A DNA stretch of 14,688 nt, taken from contig CAIVEA010000361.1 in assembly GCA_903904765.1 (NCBI GenBank), forward strand, positions 1 through 14,688. Direction: 5' to 3'. The notes below the pieces were generated by a model, which was not told where the DNA came from, made no database searches, and saw nothing but the letters and a program-made list of their open reading frames with translations. Source of the DNA: an uncultured Chloroflexota bacterium. Its GTDB lineage: Bacteria > Chloroflexota > Anaerolineae > Aggregatilineales > Phototrophicaceae. How positions within the stretch are numbered: the first letter of the stretch is position 1; each line of letters begins with the position of its first letter. Made by a program: the position numbers and the translations under genes. Positions 6,198-12,335 of this stretch are shown in pieces.

Positions 6198-7166
6198 ATG
6201 AAGAAATTTGGGATTGTGATCGGTGTCGTGGCAGTTCTGGCGGTGGTCGCCTATATGGGCATGTCGGTGGTGCTTTACAACACCCTCGCTACAGTAGAGC
6301 CGAAGTGCGCGGGGCAATTTGCCGACAACACGCCCGCACAGTTCACCGCTGCGCCGTTCAAGCCAGAGTTGGACACTTCGCCGTATTTCATGCCGGACTA
6401 TGAGACGGTGGAGATTCCCAGCCGGGATGCGGGTGTGATGTTGAGCGCGTGGTATGTGGCGGGCGATGTCGGCAAGCCGACGGTGCTGGTGGTACATGGA
6501 TTGGGCGCAGGCGCGCCGGATTGCAAACATCAGCCGCGTGCGCTGCTTCCAGCGGGGATATTGCACCGCGCTGGCTACAACGTCTTGCTGATTGACTTAC
6601 GCAATCATGGCGATTCGACCATTACCGGCGGTAAGTGGGCAGCGGGTACAGAAGAGTACCGCGATGTGCTGGGCGCGTGGGACTGGCTGCAAAGCGAGAA
6701 GGGCGTTGTTCCGGCGCAAATCGGCCTGCTGGCCTATTCCGGCGGGACAGCTTCGTCGCTGATTGCGATGGGCGAAGAACCCCATATTCCGGCGATCTGG
6801 CTGGATAGCCCGTTTGTGAACATCTTCGAGACGATTAGCGACACCCTCGCATCGGATGGCTACCCGCGTTTCTTAGCGCCCGGTGGAATTCTGATGGCGC
6901 GGCTGATGTCCGGCTTCGATCTGTACGCCCGTTCGCCCGAACAAGCAGTACGCAGTTTCACCGATCAGGCGGTGTTCGTGGTGCATTGTCAGGAAGATGC
7001 GACTTTGCCCGTGAAGTACGCGCATGATATGGCGGACATTCTGCACCTGCCCGCAGACCACCTGTGGATTGCGGAAGGCTGCGGTCATGTGCAGTCGGTC
7101 TTCAACTATCTTCCCGACTATGAACAGAAGCTCACCAGCTTCTTCAGCATCCTCTCCGCCAGCTAA
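6198..7166 (+). CDS. Membrane-anchored alpha/beta hydrolase
   Basis: 322 residues. An N-terminal hydrophobic helix (about 4-28) with KK before it fits a signal anchor, which would place the catalytic domain outside the cytoplasmic membrane. The alpha/beta-hydrolase fold is shown by VLVVHGLG (96-103, oxyanion-hole region), LLIDLRNHGDS (130-140), the nucleophile elbow LLAYSGG with Ser181, Asp267 in CQEDATLP and His297 in EGCGHV. The elbow has Ala instead of the first Gly of GxSxG, as in some lipases. Esterase or peptidase-like activity is likely; the substrate is unknown. ATG at 6198 follows AAAGGGGG (6183-6190) at 7 bases. A broken second copy of its leader and N-terminal region lies at 4904-5165. 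It heads a run of three co-directional envelope-type genes, though the hairpin after it may end its transcript. Confidence 0.9.
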   Translation: MKKFGIVIGVVAVLAVVAYMGMSVVLYNTLATVEPKCAGQFADNTPAQFTAAPFKPELDTSPYFMPDYETVEIPSRDAGVMLSAWYVAGDVGKPTVLVVHGLGAGAPDCKHQPRALLPAGILHRAGYNVLLIDLRNHGDSTITGGKWAAGTEEYRDVLGAWDWLQSEKGVVPAQIGLLAYSGGTASSLIAMGEEPHIPAIWLDSPFVNIFETISDTLASDGYPRFLAPGGILMARLMSGFDLYARSPEQAVRSFTDQAVFVVHCQEDATLPVKYAHDMADILHLPADHLWIAEGCGHVQSVFNYLPDYEQKLTSFFSILSAS

Positions 7167-7189
7167 GCCCCTCTCTTTCAAATTATCTT

Positions 7190-7231
7190 GTCCCGATTTG
7201 TCCCGGAGCTATTCCGGGTACAAATCGGGAC
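7190..7231. promoter_or_regulatory. Long hairpin built from GTCCC boxes (site C)
   Basis: GTCCCGATTTGTCCCGGA (7190-7207) pairs with its inverted copy (7213-7231) around the loop GCTAT; 18 pairs form with one bulged T at 7219. The left arm repeats the GTCCC box pair of sites A and B, here 10 bp apart, and the right arm is the same pair inverted. It sits 23 bases after the hydrolase stop and about 85 bases before the next gene. No T-run follows on either strand, so a standard intrinsic terminator is not supported; an operator or a transcript-stabilising hairpin is equally possible. Confidence 0.5.
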
Positions 7232-7315
7232 GCTGCCCCCATGACGACAGGACGCAGCCCGTTATACGGTAAGCATAGTTCGATTTGATCCGGTTTAGAC
7301 CAAAGGATGAGAACC

Positions 7316-7864
7316 ATGTCTACCTATCATTTCAAAGCCGATGATAAACAACATCACACCGACAACCTCGACCCCGTGTTGCGGGCTGCCAATGTTGAAG
7401 TGGAGCGCGAAGAACTGGTGGAGCCGGATGCGCCCCTGCCGATGGGCAAGCTGACGCGGATGGGGCAGTTGAAGCAGAAGCTCGGCCTGTACGGGAATCG
7501 CGTGCTGACTTCTGGCAAGCATCTGTGGATGACCTTCAGCGACACACTCACACAGATTGCGGCGGCGCTGGCGGGCAGCATTGTGCTGTTGCCGGTGGTC
7601 ATTGTGGGGCGCGGCATGTACGTGCTGCTGAACACGGTGTTCTCGCTGTTCAAGCCGCTGATTCTGTCGCTGGTGCGGGGCGTTTTCGATCTACTGCGCG
7701 GAATCCTCTGGCCGCTGCACACCGCCTTCCTGACCTTCAATAAGCAGGTCTTGTTCCCGATTTTGAAGGCCGTGAAAGAGGATGATACGGTTGCGCTGGT
7801 GTCTTTCGGCGTGCTGGTTGCGCTGATTGTGGCGATTGTGATGGTGCTGAATGCGGTGCTGTAA
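7316..7864 (+). CDS. Small membrane protein of unknown function
   Basis: 182 residues, not recognised. A charged, acidic N-terminal part (1-70) is followed by a hydrophobic segment (about 80-99), a stretch of amphipathic or re-entrant helices rich in Leu and Phe (about 100-150) with several VFSLF / VFDLL / LTF patterns, a charged turn KAVKEDD (151-157) and a final TM helix (about 158-181). I expect two to four membrane passes with the N-terminus in the cytoplasm. ATG at 7316 is preferred over ATG at 7307 because AAAGGATGAG lies at 7303-7312; at 7307 the ribosome-binding bases would touch the start. The gene lies between the hydrolase and an exported SH3b protein, so an envelope role is plausible. 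No catalytic motif is visible. Confidence 0.75.
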   Translation: MSTYHFKADDKQHHTDNLDPVLRAANVEVEREELVEPDAPLPMGKLTRMGQLKQKLGLYGNRVLTSGKHLWMTFSDTLTQIAAALAGSIVLLPVVIVGRGMYVLLNTVFSLFKPLILSLVRGVFDLLRGILWPLHTAFLTFNKQVLFPILKAVKEDDTVALVSFGVLVALIVAIVMVLNAVL

Positions 7865-7921
7865 GGGGTGTGTTGAACGTCCTCGTGTTCGGATGCGATA
7901 GTGAATTCGGAGGCTAGGATC

Positions 7922-9148
7922 ATGAAGCGGTACGTCGTATTGGGAATGCTGGTACTGGGTCTGTTGCTGCTGGTGCAGGTGTTCGTGGTACAAGCTGACT
8001 CGGGGAGCTACCGTGTTCTGGGGGATCGCCCGATTAATGCCCGTGCATGCCCGCAACTGAACTGCGCTGTCGTCACCACGTATGCGCCGGGGGATGTGCT
8101 GGAGGTGCTGGATACGGTAGAAGGCGATACGGTGTCCGGCAGCAATCAGTGGCAACATCTCAAGTTCGGCGGGCAGGATGTGTATGTTCATAGCTCGCTG
8201 GTCGCGCCGGTTTCAGCGAAGGAGGCCGGATCGGCGGCGAACAGTACCGAACCGCTATCCACGACGGGGTGGGTGCGCTATGAAGGCAACGGGATTAGTA
8301 TCGAAGCGCCGCCGGGCTGGGAGAATCTGAGCGGAGATGAGGACATGATCCGCCACTTGATCGCTTCAAGCGGTTCGGATGTGCCATACGATGTTCTCTA
8401 CGCTCACTACTCCAATGCCATGTTTCTCACCGAGCCGAATATCCCGTTGATAGTAAGTGTGTACATGGTAACGGCTGGTTGGGAGCAGGCGCTGGCTATG
8501 GAGCGCATGGATATGGTCAATTACCTGCGTGATGAACAATACGAGTTCATCGAAACCGCAATTGTAGACCTGCCTGTTGGCAAGATGCTGCGGGTGCATT
8601 ATGGCAACCGTTCCAGTAGCTCCGCACCATTGCGGAACGAAGTGCTTGAATATCTGGTCTATCAGGATCGCATCCAGTACGACCTGTGGGTTTACAGTGA
8701 TCGCGGGTTGAGTGCCGAAGCGGTACAGGTGTTCGACGCGATGGCAAGCACCTTCCAGATTTCGGATACCGCAGCCACGCGCCATGCGCTGAATCTGCCT
8801 GCTGGTGCTGCAAAACGGGGCCAGAATAGCAGTACGATCAAACATTCCCAAGGGCAGTTCTGGTTCTATATAGGGGATGCCGGGGAGATTCTGACTCTGA
8901 GCCTCACCACGACTGATCCGGCGCTGCATGATCCGTATGCCCGGATGATCGTTCATGCGCCGAATGGTGAAGTCATTGCTGTGGTAGAAGGCGCTCTGGA
9001 AGGGGGCAGACCGCAGATTGTGGGGCTGGAGTTACCCGAAGATGGGGCGTATGAGATCGAGGTGTATATCTTCGGGGAGTACAAAACAGCGGCCTATAAG
9101 CTGGTTGTCACCTCCGGCGGGGGGAAAGTGACATTCGACGTTATGTAA
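7922..9148 (+). CDS. Secreted SH3b-domain protein
   Basis: 408 residues. An N-terminal signal sequence (KR, then a hydrophobic core 5-23) with likely cleavage after VQA (about residue 25) indicates export; there is no lipobox cysteine. Residues about 29-96 look like a bacterial SH3 (SH3b) domain: INARACPQLNCAVV, YAPGDVLEVL and a WQHLKFGGQDVYVHSSLV end; these usually bind peptidoglycan or peptide. Residues about 115-280 form a second domain beginning VRYEGNGISIEAPPGW, of the kind seen in PsbP/DcrB-like exported proteins. Residues about 306-397 look like a beta-sandwich similar to pre-peptidase C-terminal domains. GGAGG at 7909-7913 sits 8 bases before ATG 7922, which fixes the start against an earlier GTG at 7901. 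A weak promoter-like pair (TTGAAC 7873-7878, GATAGT 7897-7902) may give it its own transcript. Confidence 0.82.
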   Translation: MKRYVVLGMLVLGLLLLVQVFVVQADSGSYRVLGDRPINARACPQLNCAVVTTYAPGDVLEVLDTVEGDTVSGSNQWQHLKFGGQDVYVHSSLVAPVSAKEAGSAANSTEPLSTTGWVRYEGNGISIEAPPGWENLSGDEDMIRHLIASSGSDVPYDVLYAHYSNAMFLTEPNIPLIVSVYMVTAGWEQALAMERMDMVNYLRDEQYEFIETAIVDLPVGKMLRVHYGNRSSSSAPLRNEVLEYLVYQDRIQYDLWVYSDRGLSAEAVQVFDAMASTFQISDTAATRHALNLPAGAAKRGQNSSTIKHSQGQFWFYIGDAGEILTLSLTTTDPALHDPYARMIVHAPNGEVIAVVEGALEGGRPQIVGLELPEDGAYEIEVYIFGEYKTAAYKLVVTSGGGKVTFDVM

Positions 9149-9154
9149 CAGGTT

Positions 9155-9197
9155 GCGGGCAGGTCGGGGTGGAAACACGCCATTCTGACCTGCTCGC
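9155..9197 (+). terminator. 18-bp RNA hairpin after the SH3b gene
   Basis: The arms 9155-9172 and 9180-9197 pair along 18 positions around the loop AAACACG. Several pairs are G-U, so the fold is much better in the rightward transcript than in the complementary strand, which points to a function in RNA. It starts 7 bases after the SH3b stop codon and 57 bases before the dehydratase-like operon, so it most likely separates the two transcripts. No U-run follows, so termination would be non-canonical. Confidence 0.5.
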
Positions 9198-9253
9198 CTA
9201 TTCCAGAGGGCGATTCGTAGTTAGACATGAGTTCAGAAAAGGATGTATGAGCC

Positions 9254-10192
9254 ATGTTGACAGAAAAGAAGGTTCGGATCGGGTTCCCGCGTGCGTTGTT
9301 GTATCACAAATACGCGCCGTTGTGGACGCACTTCTTTCGATCCATTGGTTGTCAGATTGTAACCAGCCCGAACACCAATCGCGCCATTTTAGATCAGGGG
9401 GTGCGGTGTTCTATTGATGAGAATTGCCTCGCGGTGAAGGTCTTTTTGGGGCATGTGGCTTATCTCATCGGCAAAGTGGACTACATTTTTATCCCGCGAA
9501 TCCGATCGCTTCATGCGGGTGAAATGCTTTGCGTTAAATTGTTTGCGCTGGCCGACATCGTTCGGAATACCTTCGATAGTGTTCCTATTCTGGAATGTTC
9601 GGTAGATGTTGAAAAGCGGCAGGATGCGGCAACCGCTTTCATTCAGGTGGGACAGCATTTCAACATCAGCGATTCAAAAATCCAGCAAGCTTACGATGAG
9701 GCGCTGCGGGAGCAGGCCAAACAGAAACTGGATCGGTTAAATCGTCAGTTGATGACGATCCGCGACGACCAACCGTCCGGGTGCCGCGTGCTGCTGGTGG
9801 CACATCCGTATGTGACCTACGATGCGTTGCTCGGTAAAACCGTCGTTCAAATCCTTGAGGGGCTAGGCGCTCAGGTGATTTATGCCGATGTGGTGGATGA
9901 AGCCACCGCCCAGCATTTATCTCCGATGCTTTCTACGGATTGCTACTGGACGTATAACAAGGAACTCCTCGGCGGTATTCAATTCTATCGAGACCATGTG
10001 GATGGCATCATCTTCCTGATGGCGTTTCCCTGCGGACCGGATGCCTTGATTGCGACTCTGTGCCAGTACTCGATACATGATCTGCCGCTGTGCGTGCTGA
10101 ACATGGATGAATTGCAAGGCGATGCGGGACTCAAGACCCGGTTGGAGAGCTTTCTGGATATTCTCCAGTTAAAGAAGGAGAAGCAGTCATGA
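9254..10192 (+). CDS. HgdB-like / CoA-protein-activase subunit (DUF2229-type), first of three
   Basis: 312 residues, cytoplasmic. The start RIGFPRALLYHKYAPLW with FFRSIGCQIV is typical of the DUF2229 / COG3580-type proteins related to the iron-sulfur subunits of 2-hydroxyacyl-CoA dehydratases. Conserved-looking cysteines lie at 52 and 58 (CSIDENCLAVKVFLGHV), 93 and 260 (AFPCGPDALI) and could bind an Fe-S cluster. The C-terminal GLKTRLESFLDIL (292-304) recurs in the next protein. In many Firmicutes related parts are fused into one very large protein; here they are separate genes. ATG at 9254 has AAAAGGA at 9237-9243. The stop overlaps the next start as ATGA, so the subunits are translationally coupled. 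The substrate is unknown; a reductase or cluster-carrier role with the ATPase at 11252 is the likely scheme. Confidence 0.85.
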   Translation: MLTEKKVRIGFPRALLYHKYAPLWTHFFRSIGCQIVTSPNTNRAILDQGVRCSIDENCLAVKVFLGHVAYLIGKVDYIFIPRIRSLHAGEMLCVKLFALADIVRNTFDSVPILECSVDVEKRQDAATAFIQVGQHFNISDSKIQQAYDEALREQAKQKLDRLNRQLMTIRDDQPSGCRVLLVAHPYVTYDALLGKTVVQILEGLGAQVIYADVVDEATAQHLSPMLSTDCYWTYNKELLGGIQFYRDHVDGIIFLMAFPCGPDALIATLCQYSIHDLPLCVLNMDELQGDAGLKTRLESFLDILQLKKEKQS

Positions 10193-11268
10193 GCCGCCGA
10201 GTATGTTTTCCTCTCATGGGGAATTACTACATTCCCGAAAAGACTCTCGCCCTGCTGCTGGGGGATGAGATTGTTTTGCCACCCAAACTCACCAAGCGGA
10301 CGCTGGAGATTGGTACTAAATACAGCCCGGAGGCGGTTTGTGTGCCGTTCAAATACATGCTCGGTAATTTTATCGAGGCGCTGGATATGGGGGCGAACGT
10401 ACTGTTTCAGGTAGGTGGGGGCTGCCGGTTGGGCTGCTACGGTGAGATTCAACGGGCGATTCTCCGCAAGCTAGGGTATGAGTTTGAGTACATCAAGATG
10501 CTCAACAATCTGAACCTCGTTGCCATCGCTCGCTACATCAAAGAATTGTATCCAGCGCTGACCTACACCAAGATCACCCACTTGCTGTATCTGGCTTATG
10601 AGCAAGCGAAAGCTGTGGATGAGATCGAGGATTTCATTCGTAAGCATATCGGCTTTGAGGTGCATAGTGGATCATTTGAACAACTTCATCAAGAATTTTT
10701 GATGGCGCTCGACCAAGCTGGCGGCATCCGGGATGTGTGGAAGGTCAAACGGGAGTATGCAGCAGAGTTTCGCCGCTTAGAGGTAAACAAGCCGGATAAG
10801 CCACTCCGCGTAGGATTTGTGGGCGAGTTCTATGTGGTGCTTGAGCCATTCTCCAACTTCTTCATCGAGAAGCAGTTAGCTGCCTATGGAATCGAGATTC
10901 ACCGCCCGTTGACGGTTTCGGGAACTGTCCGGCACTACATATTCTATGATCGGCACATACAGCATTTGCTGGCGGATGCCTCTCCTTATTTGCAGCATGC
11001 CATAGGTGCACATGGAACGGAGAGTGTGGCGCAGGCGGTGCGCTTTGCAAAACAGGGGTTTGATGGATTAATCCATGTCAAGCCGTTTGGATGTATGCCG
11101 GAAATCAATGCCATGCCTGCTCTGCATCGCGTGTCAGAAGATTTTCATTTTCCGATCCTCTATTTCAGCTTCGACTCGTTGACTTCGGAAACGGGCATCA
11201 AAACCCGTTTGGAAGCGTTCTATGACATGCTGGTGATGAGGGAGGCTAAACATGTTCGCGCATCGTAA
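10189..11268 (+). CDS. HgdB-like / CoA-protein-activase subunit (COG3581-type), second of three
   Basis: 359 residues, cytoplasmic. The N-terminal half carries CFPLMGNYY (6-14), SPEAVCVPFKYMLGNFIEAL (46-65) and GGGCRLGCYGEIQ (76-88), giving cysteines 6, 51, 79 and 83; Cys302 lies in KPFGCMPEINAMP. These are the hallmarks of COG3581-type relatives of 2-hydroxyacyl-CoA dehydratase subunits and suggest a bound [4Fe-4S] or larger cluster. The C-terminal GIKTRLEAFYDML (336-348) repeats the motif of the preceding protein, so the two subunits look like distant paralogues forming a pair. GAAGGAG at 10174-10180 is 8 bases before ATG 10189. It overlaps the first gene by 4 bases and the third by 17. No acyl-CoA substrate can be named, and no CoA-transferase is nearby. 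Confidence 0.87.
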   Translation: MSRRVCFPLMGNYYIPEKTLALLLGDEIVLPPKLTKRTLEIGTKYSPEAVCVPFKYMLGNFIEALDMGANVLFQVGGGCRLGCYGEIQRAILRKLGYEFEYIKMLNNLNLVAIARYIKELYPALTYTKITHLLYLAYEQAKAVDEIEDFIRKHIGFEVHSGSFEQLHQEFLMALDQAGGIRDVWKVKREYAAEFRRLEVNKPDKPLRVGFVGEFYVVLEPFSNFFIEKQLAAYGIEIHRPLTVSGTVRHYIFYDRHIQHLLADASPYLQHAIGAHGTESVAQAVRFAKQGFDGLIHVKPFGCMPEINAMPALHRVSEDFHFPILYFSFDSLTSETGIKTRLEAFYDMLVMREAKHVRAS

Positions 11269-12268
11269 AGCCTATATGGGTGTGGATATTGGTTCGATTT
11301 CCACCAAAGCGGTTGTGCTGGATGAGTCGAACCAGATTTTGGCGGAGGATTATCTGTGGACGGAAGGAAATCCGATACAGGCAGTTAAGCGCCTGATGGA
11401 GAGCATTGAACGTCAGCTTTCACCGGATTTCAGGGTGGAGGCAGTGGGGACAACCGGTTCTGCTCGTGAACTCATTGGGACGATTCTGGGTGCGACAGTC
11501 GTGAAGAATGAGATTACCGCTCATGCCATCGGCACGCTGACATTTCATCCCGATGTTCATACGATCTTTGAAATCGGAGGGCAGGATAGCAAGATCATCA
11601 TTCTAGATCAGGGGATTGTGACCGACTATGCTATGAACACGCTGTGCGCTGCTGGCACTGGTTCATTTTTGTCATCACAGGCGCGGCGGTTGAATATCCC
11701 CGTAGAGGAGTTCGGGAACTATGCACTGCGTTCACAGAATCCCACGCGGATTGCAGGGCGGTGTACTGTGTTCGCGGAGTCCGATCTGGTACACAAAGCC
11801 CAGATGGGATACCCCTCCGAAGACATCATTGCCGGCCTGTGCAATTCGATTGTTCTGAACTACCTAAACAATGTGGGTAAGGGGAAAACGATTCTGCCGC
11901 CGATCGTGTTTCAGGGAGGGGTGAGCAAAAATGTTGGCGTGGTGCGGTCTTTCGAGCACATCACGGGGCATCGTGTGATTGTGGACGCACGCGGGCATCT
12001 GATGGGGGCGATCGGCGTGGCGATTCTGGCGGCGCATCGGCAGACGAATCAGCTTTTTGATTTCCATATCCGGGATGTGGAATTCAAAACAGTGGGTGTG
12101 GAATGTGCGGGTTGCCCGAATAACTGCGAAATCGTGTGCGTACTCAAGGAAAATCAGTTTCTGGATGGATGGGGTAATCGCTGCCCAACCGGACTCGTGA
12201 ATGCTAAAAAGCATATTGGATCGTTGGCTGCCGAGTCGTTGCCTTTGTCTGTCTCATTGGACGATTAG
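11252..12268 (+). CDS. BadF/BadG/BcrA/BcrD-family ATPase activator (HgdC-like) with extra C-terminal Cys cluster
   Basis: 338 residues. This is the ASKHA ATPase that, in the known systems, passes one electron to a dehydratase or reductase partner at the cost of ATP. Visible motifs: phosphate-1 loop GVDIGSISTKAVV (10-22), GTTGSAREL (66-74), EIGGQDSKII (107-116), CAAGTGSF (132-139), AGRCTVFAESD (168-178) and QGGVSKN (221-227). Cys132 and Cys171 are 39 residues apart, as are the two cysteines that bind the bridging [4Fe-4S] cluster of the HgdC dimer. The extra C-terminal tail has C285, C288, C292, C296 and C311 (CAGCPNNCEIVC, then GNRCP), probably a second cluster, as in the long multidomain relatives. 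ATG at 11252 follows GGGAGG with 6 bases between and overlaps the previous gene by 17 bases. Confidence 0.93.
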   Translation: MFAHRKAYMGVDIGSISTKAVVLDESNQILAEDYLWTEGNPIQAVKRLMESIERQLSPDFRVEAVGTTGSARELIGTILGATVVKNEITAHAIGTLTFHPDVHTIFEIGGQDSKIIILDQGIVTDYAMNTLCAAGTGSFLSSQARRLNIPVEEFGNYALRSQNPTRIAGRCTVFAESDLVHKAQMGYPSEDIIAGLCNSIVLNYLNNVGKGKTILPPIVFQGGVSKNVGVVRSFEHITGHRVIVDARGHLMGAIGVAILAAHRQTNQLFDFHIRDVEFKTVGVECAGCPNNCEIVCVLKENQFLDGWGNRCPTGLVNAKKHIGSLAAESLPLSVSLDD

Positions 12269-12290
12269 TCTGGTTGATGCGGGAAACAAC

Positions 12291-12327
12291 CAGCGGAGCG
12301 ACCGTCTGAAAGGAGGTCGCTCCGCTG
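12291..12327. terminator. Bidirectional 13-bp hairpin between convergent genes
   Basis: CAGCGGAGCGACC (12291-12303) and GGTCGCTCCGCTG (12315-12327) are perfect complements around an 11-base loop. It sits between the stop of the ATPase activator (12268) and the stop of the convergent WD40 gene (12336). A smaller hairpin, TGGTTG / CAACCA (12271-12276 and 12287-12292), abuts it. GTTGTTTCCC after the hairpin on the minus strand gives a partial T-tract only on that side; none follows on the plus strand. The position makes a shared terminator very likely. Confidence 0.72.
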
Positions 12328-12335
12328 CGTGTGCG

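Noticed and set aside
4917..7231. GTCCC repeats as a CRISPR array
   Set aside because: The repeat is under 20 bases, spacing is one helix turn rather than a spacer length, copies are dispersed, and no cas genes are present.
9169..9417. Small plus-strand gene before the dehydratase-like operon
   Set aside because: It starts within the hairpin and runs out of frame into the first operon gene, with no ribosome-binding site or recognisable motif.
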